DNA of 64,000 bases from an uncultured Pseudomonadota bacterium. Its GTDB lineage: Bacteria > Pseudomonadota > Gammaproteobacteria > Methylococcales > Methylomonadaceae. The position numbers were made by a program, and so were the translations under genes. Location of the stretch: the NCBI GenBank assembly GCA_903848935.1, contig CAINHO010000024.1, positions 19,154-83,153 of the forward strand, written 5' to 3'. Below, piece by piece: positions 24,866 through 33,556 of the stretch. The notes below the pieces were generated by a model. The model saw nothing but the letters and a program-made list of their open reading frames with translations. It searched no databases and had not been told where the DNA came from. Position 1 is the stretch's first letter. The number at the start of each line of letters is the position of its first letter.

Positions 24866-24898
24866 AACAAAAGGCCGGTGACAAAGTTGCCACCAGCC
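24866..24898 (-). terminator. rplL-rpoB attenuator-like terminator
   Basis: On the minus-strand RNA GGCTGGTG pairs with CACCGGCC (eight pairs including one G-U) across a 10-base loop and is followed by TTTTGTT. It lies between rplL and rpoB, where E. coli has a partial terminator that lowers rpoBC expression relative to ribosomal proteins. The short U tract suggests incomplete termination; that role is inferred by analogy. Confidence 0.65.
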
Positions 24899-24938
24899 AT
24901 TCAGAAATTCAGGTCAAACCTGTACAGCGAATTAAAAT

Positions 24939-25304
24939 TTATTTAATTTCAACCGTTGCGCCAGCTTCTGTTAATTCTTTCTTGAAAGTTTCAGCGTCTG
25001 CTTTAGAAACTGCTTCTTTCACGACTGTTGGTACGCCTTCAACTGCATCTTTCGCTTCTTTCAGACCTAAGCCAGTAATGCCGCGAACAACCTTAATCAC
25101 CGCAACTTTGTTTTCGCCGAAGCTAGTCATAATTACGTCAAATTCAGTTTGTTCTTCAGCCGCTTCTGCAGCAACAGGTGCTGCAGCAACGGCAACCGCC
25201 GCAGAAACACCAAATTTTTCTTCCATCGCTGAAATTAAATCAACGATTTCCATGACGGTCATGTTTGCAACTGCGTCTAAAATATCCGCTTGTGAAATTG
25301 CCAT
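24939..25304 (-). CDS. rplL: 50S ribosomal protein L7/L12
   Basis: Acidic stalk protein that recruits translation factors. It has 121 residues, with an alanine-rich hinge ([19 protein letters not shown]) around residues 35-55 and the C-terminal factor-binding domain [20 protein letters not shown]. 45 bases from rplJ. Confidence 0.98.
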   Translation of the reverse strand: MAISQADILDAVANMTVMEIVDLISAMEEKFGVSAAVAVAAAPVAAEAAEEQTEFDVIMTSFGENKVAVIKVVRGITGLGLKEAKDAVEGVPTVVKEAVSKADAETFKKELTEAGATVEIK

Positions 25305-25349
25305 TGTATGTTCCTCTAAAATAATAGGGTTTAAACGAGTAAATAAAAA

Positions 25350-25847
25350 TTAGGCTGCTTCTTGCATTTGATCTCTGAGAGCCGCCAACGTCCGAACGAA
25401 TTTTTCGGTTGGTGCTTTCATCACAGACATCAGCATTGCAATACCTTGGTTGCGTGTTGGCAAATTTGCCAAACGTGGCAACTCTGAACCGCCATAAGAT
25501 TGACCGCCGATAGCGACAATTTTAGTGATAAGTTTATCGTGTGTTTTCGCAAAATTACTGATTAAGCGTCCAGCTGAACCAGGATCATCCATTGAAAATG
25601 CAATCAATAACGGTCCAATAAGACCCTCTTGCATACACTCAAATTCAGTACCCGCAACAGCACGCTTTGCTAATGTGTTTTTTACCACTCGCAAATAAAC
25701 GCCTGTTTCTCTAGCTGTTTTACGCAATTCAGTTAATTCGGTTACGGTCAACCCACGATACTCTGCGGCAACTGCAGAATGCGCTTTCGCAGCATACGCA
25801 GCAACTTCTTCTACGACAACTTTTTTGCTGTCTAAATTTAGAGCCAT
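25350..25847 (-). CDS. rplJ: 50S ribosomal protein L10
   Basis: Base of the ribosomal stalk, carrying L7/L12 dimers, and autoregulator of its own mRNA with L12. It has 165 residues; SAVAAEYRGLTVTELTELRK and the L12-binding C-terminal helix are present. The upstream leader (25910-25990) matches the known L10-binding leader. Confidence 0.98.
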   Translation of the reverse strand: MALNLDSKKVVVEEVAAYAAKAHSAVAAEYRGLTVTELTELRKTARETGVYLRVVKNTLAKRAVAGTEFECMQEGLIGPLLIAFSMDDPGSAGRLISNFAKTHDKLITKIVAIGGQSYGGSELPRLANLPTRNQGIAMLMSVMKAPTEKFVRTLAALRDQMQEAA

Positions 25848-25909
25848 AATTTACTCCGATAATTCTGAAATTTTCAGTGTGTTTAAACTTACGGTACGAA
25901 CCATTTAGG

Positions 25910-25990
25910 TTACATTCCGCCTACGCAGGAAATTAAGTTTTTATACACCTGCGGTCTTTGACGGCTACAGAGTGAAAGCTCTGCAACGCA
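25910..25990 (-). ncRNA. L10 leader RNA upstream of rplJ
   Basis: The minus-strand RNA contains CCGTCAAAGACCGCAGG, a short variable part, AACTTAAT, then CCTGCGTAGGCGG. From memory this reproduces the pairing and conserved bulges of the enterobacterial L10 leader (CCGTC-GACCGCAGG with CCTGCGTAGACGG). A separate hairpin (AGAG/CTCT arms around 25968-25984) precedes it. The leader lets L10-(L12)4 repress rplJL translation. Boundaries are approximate. Confidence 0.85.
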
Positions 25991-26002
25991 AAGTGGGGTT
26001 GA

Positions 26003-26692
26003 TTATAAACCACTCATATCCAACCACAAGCCAGGTCCCATGGTTGATGACAAGGTAATCTTTTTAACGTAGACACCTTTTGATGTTGAGGGTTTTAATC
26101 TTCTTAAATCTGCCATTAAAGCTTCTAAATTGCCTTGAATTGCAGCCACGTCGAATGCTACTTTGCCTAATGTGCAATGAATAATGCCACCTTTGTCGGT
26201 TCTGTAACGAACCTGACCTGATTTTGCATTTTTAACAGCAGTTGCAACGTCTGTGGTCACTGTACCAACTTTCGGATTAGGCATTAAACCACGCGGCCCT
26301 AAAATCTGACCTAATTGACCAACAACACGCATCGCGTCTGGTGATGCGATAACTACGTCAAAATTCATTTCACCTTTTTTGACTAAATCACCTAAATCGT
26401 CCATACCAACAATATCTGCACCAGCTTCTCTCGCTGCATCAGCATTTGCGCCTTGTGTAAATACCGCAACACGAACAGTTTTACCTGTTCCGTTTGGCAA
26501 CACAGTTGCGCCACGAACGTTTTGATCTGATTTGCGTGGGTCAACGCCTAAGTTAACACTAACATCAATTGATTCTGAGAATTTTGAAGTTGCTAATTCT
26601 TTTAATAAAGCCACCGCATCCGTAACTGAATACTGTTTCGCGGTATCAATTTTTGTAGCAATCAGCTTTGCTTTTTTTGTTAATTTGGCCAT
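26003..26692 (-). CDS. rplA: 50S ribosomal protein L1
   Basis: L1-stalk protein involved in E-site tRNA release and repressor of the rplKA mRNA. It has 229 residues from the ATG at 26692 ([16 protein letters not shown]). A longer in-frame opening overlapping rplK is rejected by alignment. [19 protein letters not shown] is diagnostic. One base separates it from rplK. Confidence 0.98.
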   Translation of the reverse strand: MAKLTKKAKLIATKIDTAKQYSVTDAVALLKELATSKFSESIDVSVNLGVDPRKSDQNVRGATVLPNGTGKTVRVAVFTQGANADAAREAGADIVGMDDLGDLVKKGEMNFDVVIASPDAMRVVGQLGQILGPRGLMPNPKVGTVTTDVATAVKNAKSGQVRYRTDKGGIIHCTLGKVAFDVAAIQGNLEALMADLRRLKPSTSKGVYVKKITLSSTMGPGLWLDMSGL

Positions 26693-26693
26693 T

Positions 26694-27125
26694 TTACAAA
26701 CCCTCCACAATTAAGCCCATGCTTTTCGCACTGCCTGCAATCGTTTTCACTGCGCCTTCTAAATCTGCCGCGTTTAAATCTTCCATTTTAACTTTAGCAA
26801 TATCTTCTAACTGCTGACGAGTTACTGTACCGATTTTTTTAGTATTTGGATTGCTACTGCCGCTTTTCAGACCTAACGCTTTTTTCAACAAAATAGAAGC
26901 TGGTGGTGTTTTAGTAATGAACGTAAAACTACGGTCACTATAAACTGTAATAACGACTGGCAATGGCAAGCCCTTTTCAACATCTTGAGTTTTTGCATTA
27001 AATGCTTTGCAGAACTCCATGATATTCACACCACGTTGTCCCAATGCAGGACCGACTGGTGGACTTGGATTTGCTTCACCTGCTTTGACCTGCAATTTAA
27101 TGTAGGCGGTAATTTTTTTAGCCAT
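26694..27125 (-). CDS. rplK: 50S ribosomal protein L11
   Basis: Protein of the GTPase-associated centre. It has 143 residues; [20 protein letters not shown] is the conserved N-terminal segment next to the thiostrepton site, and the C-terminal RNA-binding domain is complete. Confidence 0.98.
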   Translation of the reverse strand: MAKKITAYIKLQVKAGEANPSPPVGPALGQRGVNIMEFCKAFNAKTQDVEKGLPLPVVITVYSDRSFTFITKTPPASILLKKALGLKSGSSNPNTKKIGTVTRQQLEDIAKVKMEDLNAADLEGAVKTIAGSAKSMGLIVEGL

Positions 27126-27140
27126 AACTTACTCCATTGT

Positions 27141-27164
27141 GGGTCAAACGCTTTTCAGCTCCCC
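27141..27164 (-). promoter_or_regulatory. Possible L1-binding hairpin in the rplK leader
   Basis: The minus-strand leader has GGGGAGCTGAAAAGC followed by GTTTGACCC, which can fold as a hairpin with an internal loop, 15 bases before the rplK start codon. L1 autoregulates rplKA by binding such a structure in relatives. Assignment is by position and shape only. Confidence 0.4.
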
Positions 27165-27170
27165 TAAGAC

Positions 27171-27201
27171 AAAAAATCCCTAGCTTTAAAAAACTAGAGA
27201 T
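27171..27201 (-). terminator. Terminator or attenuator after nusG
   Basis: On the minus-strand RNA ATCTCTAG pairs with CTAGGGAT (eight pairs, one G-U) and six U residues follow directly. It lies between the nusG stop and rplK. No good promoter is visible between it and rplK, so either readthrough feeds rplKA or a promoter overlaps it. Confidence 0.7.
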
Positions 27202-27221
27202 AATCAACAAACAAAACTTTT

Positions 27222-27755
27222 TTAAGTTTTTTCGACTTGATCGAAATTTAATTCTACAGGTGTCGCACGACCAAAAATTAACACTGCAACTTTCAACTTA
27301 CTTTTTTCGTAAAGAACTTCTTCGACTTCACCGTTAAAATCTTTAAATGGTCCATCAACAATTCGAATGACTTCGCCTGCTTCAAATAAAACTTTATGAC
27401 GGGGTTTATTTATGCTTTCTTCAACGCGATTCAAAATTGCATTAGCTTCTTTTTCAGTAATGGGTGCAGGTCGATCAGATGTCCCCCCAATAAAACCAAG
27501 CACTTTCGGCGTATCTTTAACTAAATGCCACGTTTCATTGGTTAGTTCCATTTGCACTAAAACGTAACCAGGAAAAAACTTGCGTTCACTTTTTCGCTGC
27601 TGCCCCATTTTCATCTCAACAACTTCTTCAGTTGGAATGAGAATTTGACCAAAAGACTCTTCTAAGCCTTCGCGTGTAATACGCTCTTGAAGAGCGAGCT
27701 TAACTTTATTTTCAAAATTAGATTGCGATTGCACGACGTACCAACGTTGCGACAT
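27222..27755 (-). CDS. nusG: Transcription termination/antitermination factor NusG
   Basis: Binds RNA polymerase and links it to Rho or S10. It has 177 residues with an N-terminal NGN domain ([20 protein letters not shown]) and a C-terminal KOW domain ([20 protein letters not shown]). Its start is one base after the secE stop. Confidence 0.98.
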   Translation of the reverse strand: MSQRWYVVQSQSNFENKVKLALQERITREGLEESFGQILIPTEEVVEMKMGQQRKSERKFFPGYVLVQMELTNETWHLVKDTPKVLGFIGGTSDRPAPITEKEANAILNRVEESINKPRHKVLFEAGEVIRIVDGPFKDFNGEVEEVLYEKSKLKVAVLIFGRATPVELNFDQVEKT

Positions 27756-27756
27756 A

Positions 27757-28131
27757 TTATGCCTGCCCTGTTAATAACCGTACACCCCAAAAAAGGAATG
27801 TATCAAGTAGCCAAAGAACTAAACTAACAACTGACACCATTGCAAATACTAACAAAGTAGTGCGTATCGTTTCGTCACGGGTCGGCCAGACAATTTTTCT
27901 AACTTCGATTTTTGAGTCGATAATAAACGTGCTAATTGTACTGCCCCAAGCTGTTGTTACAAGCATTGCAACGATACCACCTGAAACCGCCAATAAACCT
28001 AAAACACGATAAATTAACTTAACATCGGAAAAATAATAAAACGCCGCAATTCCAGCAATAACAAAGACGACGGAAAAAACTTGTTTGACAACATCAAAAA
28101 CGTTTGTTGATGCCTCTGTTTGCGTATTCAT
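27757..28131 (-). CDS. secE: Protein translocase subunit SecE
   Basis: Membrane clamp subunit of SecYEG. It has 124 residues and three predicted membrane helices, the longer gammaproteobacterial form. The conserved amphipathic segment before the last helix reads [20 protein letters not shown]. Paired with nusG as usual. Confidence 0.97.
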   Translation of the reverse strand: MNTQTEASTNVFDVVKQVFSVVFVIAGIAAFYYFSDVKLIYRVLGLLAVSGGIVAMLVTTAWGSTISTFIIDSKIEVRKIVWPTRDETIRTTLLVFAMVSVVSLVLWLLDTFLFWGVRLLTGQA

Positions 28132-28176
28132 AAGTGCGGACTTTTAAGATGAACTATGAAAATTAAGATAATTTGC

Positions 28177-28252
28177 TGGCAGGCCAGGAGGGGATCGAAC
28201 CCCCAACCAACGGTTTTGGAGACCGCCATTCTACCAATTGAACTACTGACCT
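28177..28252 (-). tRNA. tRNA-Trp (CCA anticodon)
   Basis: A 76-base cloverleaf on the minus strand. The acceptor arm AGGTCAG pairs with CTGGCCT (one G-U), the anticodon loop is CTCCAAA with anticodon CCA, the T arm is GGGGGTTCGATCCCC, and the terminal CCA is encoded. Lies between tuf copy 2 and secE. Confidence 0.97.
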
Positions 28253-28305
28253 ATTTCAGACAAATTTTTTATTACTACAACACTCCATGTCTAGAGTGGA
28301 AATAT

Positions 28306-29496
28306 TTACTCAATAATTGATGCGACAACGCCAGCACCTACTGTGCGACCGCCTTCACGAATTGCAAAGCGCAACCCTTCTTCCATAGCGATAGGTGAAA
28401 TCAATTTCACTTTCACTGAGATATTATCACCAGGCATTACCATTTCAACACCTTCTGGTAGTTCTACCGCACCAGTCACGTCAGTCGTTCTAAAATAAAA
28501 CTGAGGACGATAACCATTGAAGAACGGCGTATGACGACCGCCCTCATCTTTGGACAAGATATAGATTTCAGAATTGAAATAAGCATGAGGCTTAATCGTA
28601 CCTTTGTGCGCTAAAACTTGACCACGTTCAACATCATCGCGCTTTGTACCGCGCAACAATAAACCAACGTTATCACCAGCTTCACCTTGATCCAACAATT
28701 TACGGAACATTTCAACGCCGGTACACGTTGTGATGACAGTTGGACGAATACCGACAATTTCAACTTCTTGACCAACTTTAATTACACCGCGTTCGATACG
28801 ACCTGTGACGACAGTACCACGACCTGAAATCGAAAACACGTCCTCGATTGGCATCAAGAATGCGCCATCAATAGCACGTTCGGGCAATGGAATGTAAGTA
28901 TCTAATGCTTCAACCAATTTAATAACTGAAGGCATCCCGATTGGACTTTCATCACCTTGTAGTGCCAACAATGCCGAGCCACGGATAATAGGTGTATCGT
29001 CACCAGGAAATTCATACATGTCGAGCAATTCCCTGATTTCCATCTCAACTAATTCAATTAACTCTTCGTCATCAACCATATCCGCTTTATTTAAGAAAAC
29101 AACGATATATGGAACACCAACCTGACGAGATAACAAAATGTGTTCGCGTGTTTGCGGCATCGGACCATCGGCCGCTGAACAAACCAAAATCGCACCATCC
29201 ATTTGCGCCGCACCGGTAATCATGTTTTTCACATAATCCGCGTGACCTGGACAATCAACGTGCGCGTAATGGCGCTGTGTTGATTCATATTCGACATGAG
29301 AAGTTGCAATAGTAATACCACGAGCTCTTTCTTCAGGGGCGTTATCAATTTGATCAAACGCTTTCACCGCACCACCGTGCAATTTTGCCATCACACTGGT
29401 TAATGCAGCTGTCAAAGTAGTCTTACCATGATCAACATGACCAATTGTGCCAACGTTAACGTGTGGTTTACTACGCGAAAATTTCTCTTTAGCCAT
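28306..29496 (-). CDS. tuf: Elongation factor Tu, copy 2
   Basis: 396 residues, same function and motifs as copy 1. It follows tRNA-Tyr, tRNA-Gly and tRNA-Thr, the same arrangement as E. coli tufB, so it is likely cotranscribed with those tRNAs from the promoter at 29807-29835. The two copies are nearly identical in protein but clearly diverged at synonymous sites. Confidence 0.98.
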   Translation of the reverse strand: MAKEKFSRSKPHVNVGTIGHVDHGKTTLTAALTSVMAKLHGGAVKAFDQIDNAPEERARGITIATSHVEYESTQRHYAHVDCPGHADYVKNMITGAAQMDGAILVCSAADGPMPQTREHILLSRQVGVPYIVVFLNKADMVDDEELIELVEMEIRELLDMYEFPGDDTPIIRGSALLALQGDESPIGMPSVIKLVEALDTYIPLPERAIDGAFLMPIEDVFSISGRGTVVTGRIERGVIKVGQEVEIVGIRPTVITTCTGVEMFRKLLDQGEAGDNVGLLLRGTKRDDVERGQVLAHKGTIKPHAYFNSEIYILSKDEGGRHTPFFNGYRPQFYFRTTDVTGAVELPEGVEMVMPGDNISVKVKLISPIAMEEGLRFAIREGGRTVGAGVVASIIE

Positions 29497-29529
29497 ATCG
29501 ATAACCTTAAAATTATTCTTTGTAAATAA

Positions 29530-29605
29530 TGGAGCTCATAACCAGATTCGAACTGGTGACCTCTTCCTTACCAAGGAAGTACTCTACCGACTGAGCTATA
29601 TGAGC
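29530..29605 (-). tRNA. tRNA-Thr (GGT anticodon)
   Basis: A 76-base cloverleaf with the acceptor arm GCTCATA/TATGAGC, anticodon stem CTTCC/GGAAG around loop TTGGTAA (anticodon GGT), T arm CCAGTTCGAATCTGG and encoded CCA. It lies 33 bases upstream of tuf copy 2. Confidence 0.97.
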
Positions 29606-29623
29606 CTTACTTATTTTTTATTC

Positions 29624-29697
29624 TGGAGCGGGTGATGGGAATCGAACCCACATGATCAGCTTGGAAGGCTGGAGTTCTACCATTGAACTACACCCGC
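29624..29697 (-). tRNA. tRNA-Gly (TCC anticodon)
   Basis: A 74-base cloverleaf, acceptor GCGGGTG/CACCCGC, anticodon loop CTTCCAA (anticodon TCC), T arm TGGGTTCGATTCCCA, encoded CCA. Middle member of the Tyr-Gly-Thr cluster. Confidence 0.97.
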
Positions 29698-29708
29698 TGG
29701 ATTTTATT

Positions 29709-29793
29709 TGGTGGAGGGGGGAGGATTCGAACCTCCGAAGGTAGAACCGGCAGATTTACAGTCTGATCCCTTTGGCCGCTCGGGAACCCCTCC
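29709..29793 (-). tRNA. tRNA-Tyr (GTA anticodon)
   Basis: An 85-base class II tRNA with a long variable arm. Acceptor GGAGGGG/CCCCTCC, anticodon stem CAGA/TCTG around CTGTAAA (anticodon GTA), T loop GTTCGAATC, encoded CCA. First gene after the promoter at 29807-29835. Confidence 0.97.
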
Positions 29794-29806
29794 TAAACAG
29801 CTTCAT

Positions 29807-29835
29807 ATTATGTTTAATAATGATAACTTTGTCAA
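29807..29835 (-). promoter_or_regulatory. Promoter of the tRNA-Tyr-Gly-Thr-tuf unit
   Basis: Minus-strand TTGACA (29835-29830), 17-base spacer, CATAAT (29812-29807). The perfect -35 and position about 14 bases upstream of tRNA-Tyr make a strong stable-RNA promoter. It starts immediately after the pth stop codon. Confidence 0.8.
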
Positions 29836-29844
29836 CAATTAACT

Positions 29845-30408
29845 CTAATTCTTTGCATTTAATCCATTCATAGCTTTTGTGATATCGCCTAAAATAATAT
29901 TCTCAAGACATAAATTCGCGCTATCAAAAGCTTTGATCATATTTTCATTTTCTATTTTACTAGGCGCAGACAGTACATAATTCGCTACTTGATGACTTAA
30001 GCTTGGACGGTCAATGCCAACACGCAAACGATAAAAATCATTGCTATTTAAGTGCGCGATAATATCGCGCAAGCCATTATGCCCTGCATGCCCCCCGCCT
30101 TTTTTCAGTTTCACAGTACCAGTTTTGAAATCTAATTCGTCATGTATAACCAAAATTTCATCGGGACTAACCTTGTAGTACCGCGCCATATTTCCAACAG
30201 CTTGACCACTACGATTCATAAACATCATCGGTTTTAGCAACCGAATCTGTTCATTACCAATCTTCAAAACTGCTGTTTGCCCATTAAAACGTGATTCATT
30301 CAGCCAGATGCCAGAATACGAATAATCTAAAAACAAAAACCCGGCATTATGCCGGGTTTTTTCGTATTCCTGCCCTGGATTTCCCAGACCAACAATTAGC
30401 TTAATCAC
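29845..30408 (-). CDS. pth: Peptidyl-tRNA hydrolase
   Basis: Recycles peptidyl-tRNA by ester hydrolysis. It has 187 residues. VGLGNPGQEYEKTRHNAGF carries N10 and catalytic H20, and the substrate-binding segments LLKPMMFMNRSGQAV and HDELDFKTGTVKLKKGGGHA are intact. Last gene of the lolB-to-pth run, five bases after rplY. Confidence 0.97.
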   Translation of the reverse strand: MIKLIVGLGNPGQEYEKTRHNAGFLFLDYSYSGIWLNESRFNGQTAVLKIGNEQIRLLKPMMFMNRSGQAVGNMARYYKVSPDEILVIHDELDFKTGTVKLKKGGGHAGHNGLRDIIAHLNSNDFYRLRVGIDRPSLSHQVANYVLSAPSKIENENMIKAFDSANLCLENIILGDITKAMNGLNAKN

Positions 30409-30413
30409 GATAA

Positions 30414-31001
30414 TTATTCAACAGATACTTTTGCAGCTTGCATTGAAACCACAGCCAAATCGTGGTCGGTACCGTGTGTCAATTCTACGATTTGTACATT
30501 TGCAGGTATTTTTAATTCTGATAAATGGATGGAATGACCCACGTCAAGCATTGTTAAATTTACTTCAATAAAGTCTGGCAAGAAAGTTGGCAAACAAAAA
30601 ACTTCGACACTCGTCATTGTATGTGCCGCTACGCCGCCTTTTTTACCGCCGATACCTGTATGTTCATTGATAAAATGCAGCGGAACATGAACCTTAATGC
30701 GATCAGCTAAATTGATGCGTAAAAAGTCAAGGTGCAAAACACGCACTTTTGCAGGATGACGTTGTACACTTTTCAAAATTGCTTTTTCAGTTTTGCCATC
30801 AATCGTAATATCTAAAATGTGCGAATAAACCTCTTCATGCGCTAAGTGCTTAACCACCTCATTATGATTCAACGACAACATTTGTGGTTCACCATGACCA
30901 TAAATCACCGCTGGCAGGTTACCAGCACGACGCATAGCTCTTGCAGAACTCTTGCCCGATTCAGTACGCGTTTCTCCAACAAATTCAAATACATTAGACA
31001 T
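30414..31001 (-). CDS. rplY: 50S ribosomal protein L25, CTC-type
   Basis: 5S rRNA-binding protein. It has 195 residues, so it is the long general-stress (CTC/TL5) form with an N-terminal L25 domain (TESGKSSARAMRRAGNLPAV) and a C-terminal beta domain (VHVPLHFINEHTGIGGKKGG), unlike the 94-residue E. coli protein. Between prs and pth as in pseudomonads. Confidence 0.96.
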   Translation of the reverse strand: MSNVFEFVGETRTESGKSSARAMRRAGNLPAVIYGHGEPQMLSLNHNEVVKHLAHEEVYSHILDITIDGKTEKAILKSVQRHPAKVRVLHLDFLRINLADRIKVHVPLHFINEHTGIGGKKGGVAAHTMTSVEVFCLPTFLPDFIEVNLTMLDVGHSIHLSELKIPANVQIVELTHGTDHDLAVVSMQAAKVSVE

Positions 31002-31040
31002 TTTCTTAACCTTGTGCTTTTCGCACGTTATATTTATTTT

Positions 31041-31994
31041 TCAATCTACATACATCGAACTGACGGACTCGCCAGCCGAAATGCGCCTAATTGTTTCTGC
31101 GAGCATTTCTGCCACACTTAATTGTCGAATCTTCCCTAACTCTATCGCTTCTTGACTTAACGGAATCGTATCAGTAACAACGAGCTTATCAAGTTCAGAA
31201 TGTCGCAAATTTGTCATCGCGGCACCCGATAAAACGGGATGAGTACAGTATGCAACCACTTTAATTGCACCATGTTTTTTTAATGCTGTCGCTGCATGAC
31301 AAAGTGTACCAGCAGTATCGACTAAATCATCAACGAGAATGCACGTTCGCCCTGCGACATCGCCGATAATGTGCATCACTTCCGATACATTAGCTTTTGG
31401 ACGACGCTTATCAATAATGGCTAGATCCGCGTCACCTAAGCGTTTAGCTAACGCTCTAGCACGAACAACACCACCTACATCAGGTGAAACGACAATTAAA
31501 TTTTCGTACTGTTGCCGCCAAATATCTCCAAGTAAAAGAGGCGATGAATAAACGTTATCAACAGGAATATCAAAGAAACCCTGAATTTGATCAGCGTGTA
31601 AATCAATCGTCAAAACACTATTTGCACCCGATTGTTCAATCATTTTGGCAACTAACTTAGCACTAATTGAAACTCGTGCCGAACGTGAACGTCGATCTTG
31701 CCGTGCATAGCCATAGTAAGGCATGACTGCTGTAATTTTTGCTGCTGAAGCACGCTTTAGCGCATCAATCATTACAAGCAATTCCATTAGATTTTCGTTA
31801 GTCGGCGAACACGTTGGCTGAATCACGAAGATTTCCTTTCCTCGCACATTTTCTTCGACTTCAAAAGCAATTTCCCCATCGCTAAAACGACCAAGAGTTG
31901 CCATGCCAAGACGCATATTGAGTTTTTTTACTATGCCTTCAGACAAAGCTAGGTTAGCATTTCCAGAAAACACCATTAAATTGGTGTCACTCAT
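31041..31994 (-). CDS. prs: Ribose-phosphate pyrophosphokinase
   Basis: Makes PRPP from ribose 5-phosphate and ATP for nucleotide, His and Trp synthesis. It has 317 residues from the ATG at 31994 ([20 protein letters not shown]), which has a GGAG site eight bases upstream; a GTG two codons earlier lacks this. [12 protein letters not shown] and the PRPP loop [14 protein letters not shown] are present. tRNA-Gln lies immediately upstream. Confidence 0.97.
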   Translation of the reverse strand: MSDTNLMVFSGNANLALSEGIVKKLNMRLGMATLGRFSDGEIAFEVEENVRGKEIFVIQPTCSPTNENLMELLVMIDALKRASAAKITAVMPYYGYARQDRRSRSARVSISAKLVAKMIEQSGANSVLTIDLHADQIQGFFDIPVDNVYSSPLLLGDIWRQQYENLIVVSPDVGGVVRARALAKRLGDADLAIIDKRRPKANVSEVMHIIGDVAGRTCILVDDLVDTAGTLCHAATALKKHGAIKVVAYCTHPVLSGAAMTNLRHSELDKLVVTDTIPLSQEAIELGKIRQLSVAEMLAETIRRISAGESVSSMYVD

Positions 31995-32031
31995 AAACAC
32001 TCCGTGAATGATTTAAGCTTAGTAGAAGTAT

Positions 32032-32106
32032 TGGCTGGGTCGCTAGGATTCGAACCTAGGTATGCGGAGATCAAAACCCCGTGCCTTACCGCTTGGCGAC
32101 GACCCA
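32032..32106 (-). tRNA. tRNA-Gln (TTG anticodon)
   Basis: A 75-base cloverleaf: acceptor TGGGTCG/CGACCCA, anticodon stem CGGGG/CTCCG around TTTTGAT (anticodon TTG), T arm CTAGGTTCGAATCCTAG, encoded CCA. Lies between ispE and prs, a conserved gammaproteobacterial position. Confidence 0.97.
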
Positions 32107-32136
32107 AAAATTACGTTTTGCAACCCCAAATTAGGA

Positions 32137-32988
32137 TTAAACAAACAAAGGTGATTTATTACAACTTTTTGTGAGATAGGTTTGCCACTTGTCCTTAAGT
32201 GTAAGCTCTGCCTCAATAGCAAACTCTTCAGAATCAAACAATGCGAAAACACATGCCCCTGTTCCTGTCAACCTTGCCTCAGAAAAAACACTCAAATCAC
32301 ATAATGCTTCTTCAATTGCTTCATAATGCTTACAAACCACGCGAAGACAATCATTTTTGTGATTTCCTGCGTTGAATTCGTCTATTATCATCAATTTACT
32401 ATTTCGTGTCAAATCTTTAACTGAAAAAATTTCTTTTGTGTTGACGTGGCAATCTGGTTTTAAAATCAAAACCCATTGTTCTTTAAGGTTTATTTTAGTT
32501 ATTTTTTCGCCAACACCTTCTGCCCAAGCTGCGTTACCAAAGACAAAAATCGGCACATCAGCCCCCAACGAAAGTCCCAACTCCATCAATTTTTCATGTG
32601 ACAATTGCAAATTCCACAACGAATTCAAAACTACCAATGTCGTTGCTGCGTCCGAACTTCCTCCGCCTAAACCACCACCCATTGGCAAATTTTTTTCCAA
32701 TCGAATTCGTACACCACCCGAGAAACCCGTTTCAGATTTTAATAAATTTGCCGCTTTGACAATCAAATTATCTGCATTTTCAACATCCGAAATCGCGTCG
32801 TCCAACACAACCTCATCCGAATCATTCGGCAAAAATGCCAACCAATCGCACAATTCAACAAACTGGAATACCGTTTGCAACAAGTGATAACCGTCTTCAC
32901 GCTGCCCGACAATTCGCAACATCAGATTCAGTTTCGCAGGCGCAGGATATTTTTTACCCCACTCAAAAATCTTATTTTTGTTTGTCAT
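32137..32988 (-). CDS. ispE: 4-diphosphocytidyl-2-C-methyl-D-erythritol kinase
   Basis: Phosphorylates CDP-methylerythritol in the MEP isoprenoid pathway. It has 283 residues of the GHMP kinase family; the ATP loop reads PMGGGLGGGSSDAAT near residue 95, and the N-terminal PAPAKLNLMLRIVGQREDGY is typical. It overlaps the end of lolB by 17 bases. Confidence 0.97.
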   Translation of the reverse strand: MTNKNKIFEWGKKYPAPAKLNLMLRIVGQREDGYHLLQTVFQFVELCDWLAFLPNDSDEVVLDDAISDVENADNLIVKAANLLKSETGFSGGVRIRLEKNLPMGGGLGGGSSDAATTLVVLNSLWNLQLSHEKLMELGLSLGADVPIFVFGNAAWAEGVGEKITKINLKEQWVLILKPDCHVNTKEIFSVKDLTRNSKLMIIDEFNAGNHKNDCLRVVCKHYEAIEEALCDLSVFSEARLTGTGACVFALFDSEEFAIEAELTLKDKWQTYLTKSCNKSPLFV

Positions 32989-33550
32989 CTAATATCCATT
33001 GATCAATAAAGAGTTTTAATTTCACCGAATCTTTTGTCACCGTCATATTGCGCGGCAAAACGTGACCATTTACCGATTGCATCGCTTTATACTGATTGCG
33101 CCAGCCCGCTTGCTCAAAACCGCTTTCAATTGCATTCACCTCTTGCGACTTTTCTGGCACGCCCACCACCCAATAACGCAACGATTTCACTGGGACAAAT
33201 AAGCCAACTTGTTGATTTATAAATTCTTCGGGATTAACCGAAGTTTTTACATCACCGCCACCGCGATCAATCGTTACTCCCGTTGAGTTCAATTGAATCG
33301 TCACTGCACCCTGCCCCAATGGCCCCGATAATTTAATTAAATCCTCGTCAGGCGAATGCTCCCAATTGATACTCGCCTGTGCAACATCACTTTTACTAAT
33401 CACCGCAATCCGCCCTTCAAATCCCCAACGCTGCAAATCATACAATTCACTTTGTTCGCTAGTGGGTTGATACTTGATTTCAGGTGTAGTTGGTAATGTT
33501 GAACAAGCCTGCAACGATAAAACGCCCGCCAATAACAAAATTTTCTTCAC
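32972..33550 (-). CDS. lolB: Outer-membrane lipoprotein insertion protein LolB
   Basis: Accepts lipoproteins from LolA and inserts them in the outer membrane. It has 192 residues with a lipoprotein signal (LSLQAC, acylated C16). The body WGFEGRIAVISKSDVAQASI and the protruding-loop/ALPLKSLRYW-like segment (FVPVKSLRYWVVGVP) match LolB. Located between the TPR lipoprotein gene and ispE, its usual place. Confidence 0.92.
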   Translation of the reverse strand: MKKILLLAGVLSLQACSTLPTTPEIKYQPTSEQSELYDLQRWGFEGRIAVISKSDVAQASINWEHSPDEDLIKLSGPLGQGAVTIQLNSTGVTIDRGGGDVKTSVNPEEFINQQVGLFVPVKSLRYWVVGVPEKSQEVNAIESGFEQAGWRNQYKAMQSVNGHVLPRNMTVTKDSVKLKLFIDQWILDDKQK

Positions 33551-33556
33551 GCGCGA

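Noticed and set aside
28253..28305. Terminator between tuf copy 2 and tRNA-Trp
   Set aside because: The best hairpin has a five-pair stem and no adjacent U tract; the support is too weak.
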